The position numbers were made by a program, and so were the translations under genes. A DNA stretch of 28,011 nt from an uncultured Clostridia bacterium (lineage in GTDB: Bacteria > Bacillota > Clostridia > Oscillospirales > Ruminococcaceae): positions 1 to 28,011 of the forward strand of contig CANPZQ010000005.1 in the NCBI GenBank assembly GCA_947588775.1. Direction: 5' to 3'. The notes beneath the pieces are model-generated. The model was given only the letters and a program-made list of their open reading frames with translations, was not told the origin of the DNA and ran no database searches. Below, piece by piece: positions 13,266 to 21,786 of the stretch (positions are counted from its first letter, which is position 1; the number at the start of each line of letters is the position of its first letter).

Positions 13266-14336
13266 TTATTTCTTATTCAAAAATCCCCAGAGGTTGTCGT
13301 AGAACGCGTCGCCGGTCTTTGAGGCGGGCGCGCCTTCCTCGTCGGAGGGCGATTCCTCTTCCTCCGGCTCAGGCTCCGCCTGATATTCGTCGAAGTCCGC
13401 TGCGATGACGATGATGTCGATAGTGTCGCTGAGGTCGGGGTTGAAGTCCGCGCCGAAGATGAGGTTTACGTCCTCGGCGGCAGCCTTTGTAATCTGCTCG
13501 GTAAGCTCGGTAACGTCGCCGGTAACGATGTCCTCCGACATTGTGATGTTGAGGAGCAGCCTCTTCGCGCCCTTGATGGAGGTTTCAAGCAGCGGGCTCG
13601 AGATGACCTGCTGAACGGCGTCGGCAACCTTGTCCTTGCCCTCGCCGTGGCCGATGGCCATATGCGCGTAGCCCGAATCCTTCATAATCGACTGAACGTC
13701 GGCAAAGTCGACGTTGATTTCGCCGTGTCTGAGGATAAGCTCGGTGACGGAGAGCACCGCCGTCTTTAAAATGTCGTCGGCAAGCGCGAAGGACTGGCGC
13801 ATCGTCAGGTTCTCCTTGCCGGTCAAGAGCTTCTGGTTGGGAATTACTACCAGCGAGTCGACGTTTTTAAGAAGAGCGTCGATTCCCCTCTCGGCCTGGT
13901 CGCGCTTTTTCGAGCCCTCAAAAGCGAAGGGCTTCGTTACGACCGCGACGGTGAGTATTCCCATATCCCGCGCGATTTCCGCGACGACGGGAGCCGCGCC
14001 GGTGCCGGTTCCGCCGCCCATTCCCGCGGTGATGAATATCATATCCGCGCCCTTTAAGGCGTCGCAGATTTCGTCCTTGGATTCCTGAGCCGCACCCTCG
14101 CCTACTTCGGGGCGTCCGCCCGCGCCGAGGCCGTGGGTAAGCTTCTGCCCAATCTGCATCTTCATTGTAGCCTTGGAGTTCTTAAGAGCCTGCGCGTCCG
14201 TATTAACGGCAATGTACTCGACGTTCTGGATTCCCGTCGATACAATGCAGTTGAGGGCGTTTCCGCCGCCGCCTCCGACGCCGACAACTTTAATCTTGGC
14301 CAGGTCGATGCCTTCGTTTTCCATGATGAATCCCAT
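13266..14336 (-). CDS. ftsZ: Cell division protein FtsZ
   Basis: FtsZ is the tubulin-like GTPase that forms the Z ring. The 356-residue protein has VVGVGGGGGNALN (17-29), the tubulin signature GGGTGTG (107-113) and the T7 loop NVDFADV (208-214), which completes the GTPase site of the neighbouring subunit. An acidic linker (about 308-338) leads to the C-terminal peptide FYDNLWGFLNKK, the expected place of the FtsA/ZipA/SepF-binding tail, though its sequence departs from the usual DIPxFLR form. The start ATG at 14336 lies 8 bases from GGAGG; a second ATG 4 codons in is less well placed. ftsA is not present upstream. The gene has its own promoter and terminator at the 3' end of the dcw cluster. 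Confidence 0.98.
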   Translation of the reverse strand: MGFIMENEGIDLAKIKVVGVGGGGGNALNCIVSTGIQNVEYIAVNTDAQALKNSKATMKMQIGQKLTHGLGAGGRPEVGEGAAQESKDEICDALKGADMIFITAGMGGGTGTGAAPVVAEIARDMGILTVAVVTKPFAFEGSKKRDQAERGIDALLKNVDSLVVIPNQKLLTGKENLTMRQSFALADDILKTAVLSVTELILRHGEINVDFADVQSIMKDSGYAHMAIGHGEGKDKVADAVQQVISSPLLETSIKGAKRLLLNITMSEDIVTGDVTELTEQITKAAAEDVNLIFGADFNPDLSDTIDIIVIAADFDEYQAEPEPEEEESPSDEEGAPASKTGDAFYDNLWGFLNKK

Positions 14337-14399
14337 TGCAACTTCCTCCGTTATCTATATGTAATCATTCTTTTTCTTACAAAAACAAAATATAGTATT

Positions 14400-14428
14400 A
14401 TAGTATCACAAAAAAACTCATTTGGCAA
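14400..14428 (-). promoter_or_regulatory. Promoter of ftsZ
   Basis: On the minus strand: -35 TTGCCA (14428-14423), a 17-base spacer, and -10 TACTAT (14405-14400); an overlapping TATAAT a few bases on has a 20-base spacer. It lies in the AT-rich 125-bp gap behind ftsQ, so ftsZ can be expressed apart from the cluster. Confidence 0.65.
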
Positions 14429-14461
14429 TACTTTTTGTGAATTATTTTCAGGAAACTTCTA

Positions 14462-15334
14462 TCAATTTTCGACCTCTGAGTCCTCCGGAGGTTCTTCGGA
14501 GGAATTTTGACGCGCCAAAGCGTCCTCGCGCTCCTGTTCGTTAAGCTCAAGGTCGTTCTTGTCGATAAACGACGCGCCCGCCGTCGAGCTGTGATAGATT
14601 ATCTCGCCCTCCGCCTCGGGGTCGAGGTTTTCCTCGATTATCGCGGTTATATAGCGAAGCTTATAATCATAGTCCATCGAGCTTCCGAAGTCGATAGTAA
14701 TCCTGTTGTCGTAAACCATCTTTATATTCGTGCGGTCGGTGATGTCGATTTCTGTGATTTTTTTGTCGCATACCTCCGAAATCGACTCCATAAGGTCGAG
14801 GATAATCGTCCTCTTCGCGTCGTCGCGGGATTCAAAGTCCTCCCCCAAGGCGACGTTCGTAAGCTCCATTCCCGTAATCTGGATAAGTCCCGCGCGCGCG
14901 CCAAGCTGCTCGGTTTCAAGGTATCTGCCGCCCTTAGTTATAATCGCGTAGCGCGACTCGTATTCGCAGCAGGCGAAAGCCCTCGCCTCGGTGACTTCGA
15001 TTATGAATTTGTCGGGAAGCTTCCGCCGAAGCGATATATCCTCGATATAAATCAGGTTATCCTTGATTTTTTCGGCGGTTTTTTCGAGATTTATGCTGTA
15101 GAGGTTTTTCCCGTATCTTAGGCCGCCCGCGTCGAGGATTTGCTCGTTTGAATACATCGAGTTGCCGCTTATGTCGTATTCGTTAATCCTGAAAAGCACC
15201 GTTCTTGCCAGAATCAGGAAAACAATCACGCAGGCAGCGAACATCATCAGATAGTAAAGCGACAGATTGCGCCTGCGGCGGCGCGGCCGGCCCTCTCTCG
15301 GGCGCGGCTCGGGTGTCTTTACGACGTCGCGCAT
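14462..15334 (-). CDS. ftsQ: Cell division protein FtsQ/DivIB
   Basis: The protein has 290 residues and is bitopic. A proline/arginine-rich cytoplasmic tail (1-23) is followed by one membrane helix (about 26-46, LYYLMMFAACVIVFLILARTV), then a POTRA domain (about 49-118: FRINEYDISGNSMYSNEQIL, then RKLPDKFIIEVTEARA) and the FtsQ beta domain. The last about 25 residues are acidic and disordered. FtsQ/DivIB forms a complex with FtsL and DivIC at the septum and regulates the FtsW-PBP synthase. ATG at 15334 follows AAAGGA by 7 bases. It starts 14 bases after murA. Only the general FtsQ/DivIB pattern is conserved, as usual for this fast-changing family. Confidence 0.92.
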   Translation of the reverse strand: MRDVVKTPEPRPREGRPRRRRRNLSLYYLMMFAACVIVFLILARTVLFRINEYDISGNSMYSNEQILDAGGLRYGKNLYSINLEKTAEKIKDNLIYIEDISLRRKLPDKFIIEVTEARAFACCEYESRYAIITKGGRYLETEQLGARAGLIQITGMELTNVALGEDFESRDDAKRTIILDLMESISEVCDKKITEIDITDRTNIKMVYDNRITIDFGSSMDYDYKLRYITAIIEENLDPEAEGEIIYHSSTAGASFIDKNDLELNEQEREDALARQNSSEEPPEDSEVEN

Positions 15335-15348
15335 ATTAAAGTCCTTTC

Positions 15349-16608
15349 TCAGATTCTGCGGATTCTTGCCCCGAGGGCGCGAAGCGAGCTCTCAAGGGCC
15401 TCGTACCCCCTGTCGATATAGTGAAGGTTTGAAACGGTGGTAACTCCCTCCGCCGCGAGCCCTCCCAAAACAAGAGCCGCCCCCGCGCGAAGGTCGCTCG
15501 CTACCGTCGCCGCCCCCGAAAGCCTCGGAACGCCCTCGATAACGGCAACCCTGCCCTCGGCCTTTATGTCCGCGCCGAGGCGTCTTAGCTCCGGCGCGGC
15601 GCGGAATCTGTTTTCAAATATGTTCTCTACTATCATAGATGTTCCGCGCGCTTTTGTCAAGACCGCCATCACAATCGGCTGACAATCGGTCGGAAATCCG
15701 GGATACGGCGCGGTTCTTAACGTCTTAATCGCCCGAAGGGGCTTTTTCGCGCTGAGATAGATTCTGTCGGAATAGGGGTATACCCCCGCTCCCGCCTGTT
15801 CGAAGGCCGAAACCGTCGAATGCATATCCGCCGGGCGAACGCCGCGGAGCATTACTTCGCCGTTCGTTATCGCCGCCGCGCCCATATATGTCGCCGCGAC
15901 GATTCTGTCGGGCATAATCGAGTAGGTCGCGCCGTGGAGGCTTTCAACGCCGTTTATTACGACCGTCGCGCTCCCCTGCCCCGAAATTTTCGCCCCGCAG
16001 GCATTTAAAAACCCGGCGAGGTCGGATATTTCCGGCTCTCTTGCGGCGTTTCGGATAACTGTTTCGCCGCTTCCAAGAACCGCCGCGAGCATAATATTTT
16101 CCGTCGCCCCCACCGACGGCAGGGGAAGCGTCATCGACGCCCCCGTAACCGCCGAAGGCATCGAGCAGTCCAAAACTCCGTGGGCCTCGGTAATTTTCGC
16201 GCCGAGCTTTCTTAGGCCCGAAAGATGTATGTCAATCGGCCTCGGGCCGAGCTCGCAGCCGCCCGGGAAGGAAAGCCGGCACCGCCGCAGCCTTCCGAGA
16301 ATCGCCCCCAAAAATACGATTGACGAGCGCATTTCGCGCATTAAATCCTCGCTTATTTCGCAGCCCGAAAGGGTTCTTGCGTCGACCTCTACGGCCGAGC
16401 CCTCGCGGCGGCATTTACAGCCCAGCGAACGGAGTATCCGCGTCGAGGAATAGACGTCGGACAGCTCGGGGCAGTTTTCAATCCTGCATACCCCCCCCGA
16501 AAGAAGGGTCGCCGCAAGCACCGGCAGAACGCTGTTTTTCGCGCCGTGGACGAAAACCTCGCCGGCAAGCCTTTTTCCGCCCTCTATGTAAAGCTTTGAT
16601 TCAGTCAC
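15349..16608 (-). CDS. murA: UDP-N-acetylglucosamine 1-carboxyvinyltransferase
   Basis: MurA adds enolpyruvate from PEP to UDP-GlcNAc, the first committed step of peptidoglycan synthesis and the target of fosfomycin. The protein has 419 residues with GTG start at 16608, 8 bases after GGGAGG. Lys24 and Asn25 in GAKNSVLP and the catalytic Cys118 in FPGGCELGPRPIDIH are present, so a fosfomycin-sensitive active site is expected. YPGFPTDCQP and the final IDRGYEALESSLRALGA are also MurA-typical. Firmicutes often carry two MurA paralogues; the copy inside the dcw cluster may be either, and I cannot tell which is the major one. Confidence 0.95.
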   Translation of the reverse strand: MTESKLYIEGGKRLAGEVFVHGAKNSVLPVLAATLLSGGVCRIENCPELSDVYSSTRILRSLGCKCRREGSAVEVDARTLSGCEISEDLMREMRSSIVFLGAILGRLRRCRLSFPGGCELGPRPIDIHLSGLRKLGAKITEAHGVLDCSMPSAVTGASMTLPLPSVGATENIMLAAVLGSGETVIRNAAREPEISDLAGFLNACGAKISGQGSATVVINGVESLHGATYSIMPDRIVAATYMGAAAITNGEVMLRGVRPADMHSTVSAFEQAGAGVYPYSDRIYLSAKKPLRAIKTLRTAPYPGFPTDCQPIVMAVLTKARGTSMIVENIFENRFRAAPELRRLGADIKAEGRVAVIEGVPRLSGAATVASDLRAGAALVLGGLAAEGVTTVSNLHYIDRGYEALESSLRALGARIRRI

Positions 16609-16679
16609 ACCGATAACCTCCCGATTTTACGCAATTTCACTGCATAATATGTCGGAAGCTTACCGCGCGCTACTTCGGC

Positions 16680-17825
16680 TTACTTTCTTTGACTAAGAAC
16701 GCCGTTTATTACCGAGCGGATTCTCTCGGGGGTGTTCGCGATGAACTGCTCGCTCGCGTGCTCGGACATCTCGCGAATAGCCTGCGGGTCGGAAATAAGC
16801 CCGCTGACGGTTTTCGCAATCAGCCCGGGGGTGATGTCCTTTTGCTCGTATAAAACCGCCGCGCCCGCGCTTTGCAGAACGAGGCCGTTGTAGTATTGGT
16901 GGTTCTCGGCGAGATAGGGCGAGGGAATAAGTATCGAAGCCTTTCCCTCGGCCTCGATTTCCGTGAGCGCGCCCATTCCGCAGCGGCTTATAATCAAATC
17001 CGCCGCCGCCATGCATACGGGCATGTTGTCGATATATTCCTTAACTATGAAATTCGGGTGCTCCGAGAGGTTTATACCCTTGTCGGCGAGGGCTTTTTCA
17101 AACTCCTCGCGGTTGTTTTTCCCGAAGGAATGAATGTGGTTGACGCGTATTCCCTCGCGGATATACCACTGCATGAGCTCGATGGCCGCCTCGTTAATCG
17201 CCCTCGCGCCGAGGCTCCCGCCGGTTGAGAGAATACAGACGGCGTTATCAATTCCGAGGGCCTTTCGCGCGTCCTCCTTGGAGATTTTGTTTTCGGAAAA
17301 GCCCTTTCTCACCGGAAGCCCCGTTACGACGCACTTTGAGCGGACGCTTTCGTCGAGCTTATCGGCGGCCTTTCCGACGGTCAGCATAATTTTGTCGACG
17401 TCGGGGGCCAAAAGCTTCGTCGTAAGCCCCGGGAAGGCGTTTTGCTCGTGGATTACGGTTTTTATCCCCATTTTTGCGGCTTTTCGGACAATCGGCCCGC
17501 AGACGTAGCCGCCGGTGCCGATTACAATGTCGGGCTTGAAGTCCTTCAGGATTTTCGAGCACTTCGCCGGCGAAGTTACAAGGTAGCAGGCGGCTTTTAT
17601 GTTTCTGCCGATGTTTTTTAAGGACATATGCCGCTGGAAGCCAGCTACTTTTACCGATTCAAAGCGAAAGCCCGCGTTTTCGGCGAGGCGGTGCTCCATT
17701 CCTCCCGGCGTTCCGACGTAAAGAAACTCCGCGTCCGGCTCTTCCTCGCGGATTATCTCGGAAATCGCAAGCGCGGGGTTCACATGTCCCGCCGAACCGC
17801 CGCCCGACAAAATTACTCTGAGCAT
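16680..17825 (-). CDS. murG: UDP-GlcNAc:undecaprenyl-pyrophosphoryl-MurNAc-pentapeptide GlcNAc transferase
   Basis: MurG adds GlcNAc to lipid I to form lipid II on the inner face of the membrane. The protein has 381 residues, GT-B fold, with the N-terminal glycine loop SGGGSAGHVNPALAI (residues 6-20) and the second loop STGGSLGARAIN. The donor-binding segment SRCGMGALTEIEAEGKASILIPSP is also present. I use ATG at 17825, 5 bases after GGAGG; a TTG 4 codons earlier overlaps that ribosome site. It follows ftsW by 21 bases. Confidence 0.96.
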   Translation of the reverse strand: MLRVILSGGGSAGHVNPALAISEIIREEEPDAEFLYVGTPGGMEHRLAENAGFRFESVKVAGFQRHMSLKNIGRNIKAACYLVTSPAKCSKILKDFKPDIVIGTGGYVCGPIVRKAAKMGIKTVIHEQNAFPGLTTKLLAPDVDKIMLTVGKAADKLDESVRSKCVVTGLPVRKGFSENKISKEDARKALGIDNAVCILSTGGSLGARAINEAAIELMQWYIREGIRVNHIHSFGKNNREEFEKALADKGINLSEHPNFIVKEYIDNMPVCMAAADLIISRCGMGALTEIEAEGKASILIPSPYLAENHQYYNGLVLQSAGAAVLYEQKDITPGLIAKTVSGLISDPQAIREMSEHASEQFIANTPERIRSVINGVLSQRK

Positions 17826-17846
17826 GACTGCCTCCAAAAAATTATC

Positions 17847-19110
17847 CTAAATTTCACACTGCCTCGAAACGCTGAGAACCACGCCCATCTCGGCTAACTG
17901 TATCATCAGAGCGGTGCCGCCCGACGAGAAGAACGGGAGCGAAATTCCCGTGTTCGGGAAGGCGTTGCAGGCTACGCCGATGTTTAAAAGTGCCTGTAGG
18001 CCTATCTGGAAGGTGATTCCCGCGGCAATCATCATTCCGAACCTGTCGGGGGCCTTTTTCGCGATGTAAAAGCCCCTGTAGATGAACATTCCGAAGAGAA
18101 GTATCACTACGAGGCCGCCCAAAAAACCGAGCTCCTCGACTATTATCGGGAAGATGAAGTCGTTCTGGGATTCGGGGAGCCACGCGTACTTCTGGAGCGA
18201 TTCGCCGAAGCCGAGGCCGAACCAGCCGCCCGAACCGATTGCGATAAGCGACTGAGAGGTCTGCCAGCTGTCGTCGGTTATTTCGCCGCTCTCCGCCTGG
18301 CTCATTCCGGCGAAGCGGTCAAGGATATAGCTTAGTCCTCCGCCCTTCGCGAGGGAATAGAGAATTGCCGCCGCGCCCGCGCCAATCAGGCCTATAAGCA
18401 TAAGCTGGCCGAAACGCTTCATCGGCATTCCGCCGACCAGAAGAACGACCATTCCTATCGCGCCCATCAGTAAAAGTCCCGAGATGTGACGCTGTAAAAC
18501 CATGTTCACGCAAACCGCGCCGAGGATTATAACGAGCGGTATAACGCCCTTTGAGAAGGACTGGAGGTTTTTCTCGTTCACGACGACGATATACGCCAAA
18601 AATACTATCAAAACGGCCTTCATGATTTCAGAAGGCTGGACCGAAAGTCCGCCGCCCGCCTCGCCGCCGAGGGTTATCCAGCGGTGCGCGCCCGCGACCT
18701 CGTCCCCGAAAAGATATAAATACCATCGCGACGACCCCGAGAACCGCCGCAAAGCCCTGCGTGCGGACGTACATATAGCCGTCGTGGCTCTTTGAATTGA
18801 GCCCGGCGATATAGCTCGCCGAGAACATCATTATTATCCCGAAAACGAGGAGCACTATGACAATCGAGAAAAAGAGCATGTCGATGTCGCCGTCGTAGAT
18901 TCTTAGGCCCGGCTCGCGGCGTTTTACGCGGCGGGGCTCGGACTTTGTTTCGGCGGCTGAGACCCGCTGTTTATCGGGCGGGCGGGTGATTTTGCGCCTT
19001 TTTCCGGAATTAAGGATACCGCCGCGGCGCACCTTTCTTACCGCCGGGCGGCGATAGGGCGTTTCGGGATTCGCGGGGGCTTCGTTATAGCTTCTCTGAG
19101 GCTGCGTCAC
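17847..19110 (-). pseudogene. ftsW: Septal peptidoglycan polymerase FtsW/SpoVE, broken by a frame change and internal loss
   Basis: FtsW is the SEDS glycosyltransferase that polymerises septal peptidoglycan with its partner PBP. Here it is in two frames. The upstream frame begins at GTG 19110 (or TTG 19119, only 2 bases after AGGAG) with a long basic tail of about 75 residues, then two membrane helices ending VVAMVFIS near 18712. The downstream frame picks up at about 18710 with LFGDEVAGAHRWITLGG and continues to 17847 with SVQPSE, the ESQNDFIFPIIVEELG loop and PNTGISLPFFSSGG, all family hallmarks. Compared with SpoVE/FtsW, about 25-28 residues between these points, the third membrane helix, are missing, so joining the frames would not restore the protein. 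It could be a real deletion or a sequencing or assembly error; the rest of the gene looks under normal selection. murG starts 21 bases later. Confidence 0.88.
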
Positions 19111-19155
19111 GGCCGGCAATGCTCCTTTCGGTTGAAATTTTTTATATACATTACG

Positions 19156-20175
19156 TTACTTTCCCGACGTATAAAGCACCGTCGCGAGGATTCCCAAAAA
19201 GCCCGCGACAAGCGTTATTCCCGAGAAAACGAACATTATCTTATACTCTCCCCACCCCGAAAGCTCGAAGTGGTGGTGAATTGGTGCCATCTTAAACACT
19301 CGCTTGTGGCGGATTTTGTAGCTTCCTATCTGGATAACGTCGCTCATCGCCTCGCAGAGGTAGATTATTCCGACGAGCGGCAAAAGAAGCTCGAGCCCCG
19401 AGGCTATCGCCATCGCGACGACGCAGCCGCCCAAAAACATCGAGCCCGTGTCGCCCATAAATACCTTCGCGGGGTGGAGGTTCCATACCAAAAAGCCGAG
19501 GCAGCCCCCCGCGACGGCCGTCGCGAAGGCGGAAAGCTCCCAGTTGTCCTGCAAGACGAAAATAATCGTGAACGCCGCCGAATAGACGAGCGTAACCGAG
19601 CCGCAGAGGCCGTCCACGCCGTCGGTGAGGTTCACCGCGTTGACGAAGCCGTAAATCGCGACCGCCATGATTATATAATAGAAAATCCCGAAATCGACTT
19701 CGCCGAAGAACGGCAGCACGACGGAGGTTTTATTGTACAAAAAGCGATGCCCGACGAGGTAAAGCACCGTGACGACCGCCTGACAGAGCGTTTTCGCCTT
19801 GGCGTTAAAGCCCTGATTGCGCTTCTTAACGACTTTGATGTAGTCGTCAGCGAAGCCGATAAGCATATATCCGAGCGACGACCCGAGGGCGAGCGCGAGC
19901 TTTAAAAGGGCGTTCTCCGGCTTTTCGACAAGGTGCGAGGAGCGGTAGGAGGTAATCAGAAGATACGCGACCGCCGTCGCGACGACCGTCGAAAGAATGA
20001 ACATGAACCCGCCCATCAGCGGGGTGCCTTCCTTGTCCTTTTGCCAGCGCGGGCCGATTTCAAGAATATGCGCCCCGGCCTTGAGCTTTTTCAGCCACGG
20101 TATCAGCACCGCTCCGAAAACCGCCGCGACGGAAAAGGATACCGCCGACGTAATCAGGTTTATCCAAAAAGGCAT
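19156..20175 (-). CDS. mraY: Phospho-N-acetylmuramoyl-pentapeptide transferase
   Basis: MraY transfers phospho-MurNAc-pentapeptide to undecaprenyl phosphate, giving lipid I. The protein has 339 residues and about ten membrane helices. Key family residues are visible: TPLMGG (51-56), Asp110-Asp111 in FADDYIKV, Asp185 and Asp188 in NLTDGVDGL, Asp242 in MGDTGSMFLGG, and the HHHFEL motif (300-305). In many Firmicutes mraY is followed by murD; here ftsW follows directly. The start ATG at 20175 follows GGAAGGG. Confidence 0.97.
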   Translation of the reverse strand: MPFWINLITSAVSFSVAAVFGAVLIPWLKKLKAGAHILEIGPRWQKDKEGTPLMGGFMFILSTVVATAVAYLLITSYRSSHLVEKPENALLKLALALGSSLGYMLIGFADDYIKVVKKRNQGFNAKAKTLCQAVVTVLYLVGHRFLYNKTSVVLPFFGEVDFGIFYYIIMAVAIYGFVNAVNLTDGVDGLCGSVTLVYSAAFTIIFVLQDNWELSAFATAVAGGCLGFLVWNLHPAKVFMGDTGSMFLGGCVVAMAIASGLELLLPLVGIIYLCEAMSDVIQIGSYKIRHKRVFKMAPIHHHFELSGWGEYKIMFVFSGITLVAGFLGILATVLYTSGK

Positions 20176-20199
20176 AACTTATTACCCTTCCCTTGTTTT

Positions 20200-21645
20200 T
20201 TATGGCAGCATGTCGAGTGCTTCGCGGACGACCTCGCGTTCGTCGAAGTGAATCTTTATCCCGCCTGCTAAAATCTGGTAGTCCTCATGTCCCTTGCCGC
20301 AGAGAACGACGGTGTCCCCCGCCTCGGCGTTCCTGATTGCCCAATGAATCGCCTCGCCGCGGTTGTCGATTTCGATATAGGGGGTTTTCGTCCCGGCAAG
20401 GCCGGCTATTATCTGGGTGATTATCGAATGAGGGTTTTCGTTTCTCGGGTTATCCGACGTTACAATCAGAAAATCGGCGTATTTCGCCGCGGCCTTTGCC
20501 ATAAGCGGGCGTTTTAGCGGGTCGCGGTCGCCGCCGCAGCCGAAGAGGCATACAACCCTTCCGTCGGCGCATTCGCGAATGCTTGAAAGAGTGTTTTCAA
20601 GAGCGTCGGGCGAGTGGGCGTAGTCGATTATAACGTTGAAATTCCGCCCCGTCGGCACTACCTCGCATCTTCCGCGAACGCCTTCCACATCCTTGATAAG
20701 CGGGACCGTTTTTTCGGGTGCGAAGCCGAGAAGCTGGATTATCGCGAGCGCGCAGAGGGTATTTGAAACGTTGTATCTTCCGGGGAGCTTTATTTCGGTT
20801 CTGTAGGCCTTCTGACCGCGGCAGTACCAGTAGATTGAGCCGTGGGGGCGAAGGCAGAGCGCGTCTGAGTAAAAGTCCGCCTCGCCGTCGACCGAGAAGC
20901 TGTATTTTTCGCAGGAAATTTCCTCAAAAAGCCGCCTGCCGTATTCGTCGTCGATATTCACAAGGGCCTTGCCGCACTGCGAAAACAGGAGCTTTTTCGC
21001 CTGATAGTAATTTTCCATCGTCCCGTGAACGTCGAGGTGGTCCTGAGTGAGGTTCGTAAACGCCGCAACCTCAAACCTTACGCCCGCGAGGCGACGCTGC
21101 AAAAGCCCCTGAGATGTCGCCTCCATGATTACATATTCGCAGCCCGCGTCCGCCATTTTTTCGAGAAGCGGGAAAAAGTCCCCGGGCTCGGGAGTTGAAG
21201 GCGCAAGGCGGTCGGAATGCAGAACCTCTTCGCCGATTTCGTCGCCGCAGGTGCCTATGAGGCCGACCTTATGCCCCGCGGCCGACAGAATGCGCTTTAT
21301 AACCGTAGTCACGGTGGTCTTGCCGTTGGTGCCGGTTACGGCGACCATCTTCATTTTGTCCTGCGGGCGGCCGCAGAAATTCCCCCACAGGAGCGAAAGA
21401 GCCTCGCGGGTGTCGGGGACTATAATCTGGTTCGGGATTCCGCAGTCGCGCTCCGTCACAAAAACCGAAACGCCCTTTTTGATAAGCGCGGGGATTGCGT
21501 CGTGCGCGTCGAAGCGGTTTCCGCTCAAGCATACAAAAAGACTTCCCGCCCCCATCCGCTTCCGCGAATCGGAGAAAAGTCCCGTTATTTCAATATCGGG
21601 GAGGTCGGTTTCGGCAACCCCTTTCAAAAGCTCGTAAAGTGTCAT
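20200..21645 (-). CDS. murE: UDP-MurNAc-tripeptide synthetase, probably meso-DAP-adding
   Basis: MurE adds the third amino acid to UDP-MurNAc-L-Ala-D-Glu. The protein has 481 residues from ATG at 21645, 6 bases after AAGGAG; a longer frame adds an unrelated N-terminus. The ATP loop is VAVTGTNGKTT (residues 101-111), followed by MEATSQGLLQRRL and LTQDHLDVHG. DNPR (398-401) within SDNPRNENP is the motif that binds the free carboxylate of meso-diaminopimelate; lysine-adding enzymes differ here. This implies a DAP-type cell wall, as expected for Clostridia. murF, usually next, is missing; mraY follows after 24 bases. Confidence 0.95.
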   Translation of the reverse strand: MTLYELLKGVAETDLPDIEITGLFSDSRKRMGAGSLFVCLSGNRFDAHDAIPALIKKGVSVFVTERDCGIPNQIIVPDTREALSLLWGNFCGRPQDKMKMVAVTGTNGKTTVTTVIKRILSAAGHKVGLIGTCGDEIGEEVLHSDRLAPSTPEPGDFFPLLEKMADAGCEYVIMEATSQGLLQRRLAGVRFEVAAFTNLTQDHLDVHGTMENYYQAKKLLFSQCGKALVNIDDEYGRRLFEEISCEKYSFSVDGEADFYSDALCLRPHGSIYWYCRGQKAYRTEIKLPGRYNVSNTLCALAIIQLLGFAPEKTVPLIKDVEGVRGRCEVVPTGRNFNVIIDYAHSPDALENTLSSIRECADGRVVCLFGCGGDRDPLKRPLMAKAAAKYADFLIVTSDNPRNENPHSIITQIIAGLAGTKTPYIEIDNRGEAIHWAIRNAEAGDTVVLCGKGHEDYQILAGGIKIHFDEREVVREALDMLP

Positions 21646-21667
21646 ATCCTGCTCCTTCTGCCCTTGC

Positions 21668-21704
21668 CCGGAGCGCGGGGGAGCGCGACGCTCCCCCGTT
21701 CCGG
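21668..21704. repeat. Hairpin between pbp and murE
   Basis: GGGGGAGCG-CGA-CGCTCCCCC (21677-21697) is a perfect nine-base-pair stem, extended outside by CCGGA/TCCGG. It sits in the 141-bp gap between the PBP and murE genes. No T-run follows on the minus strand, so it is probably not a strong terminator; it could lower or process the message within the cluster. Confidence 0.55.
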
Positions 21705-21786
21705 CGCGGTTCACTTCTCATTTTCAAATATGTCATGGAAGCGCGAGCCGCTTACATTGCCTGAAAATAAATTATTTATATATTTA

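Noticed and set aside
12798..13322. Open frames on both strands across the ftsZ-glmM spacer
   Set aside because: Low-complexity Pro/Arg/Ala products of GC-rich repeats, crossing a promoter and a terminator.
18700..18725. Programmed frameshift in ftsW
   Set aside because: Joining the frames would still leave the third membrane helix missing, so a recoding event would not yield a normal protein.
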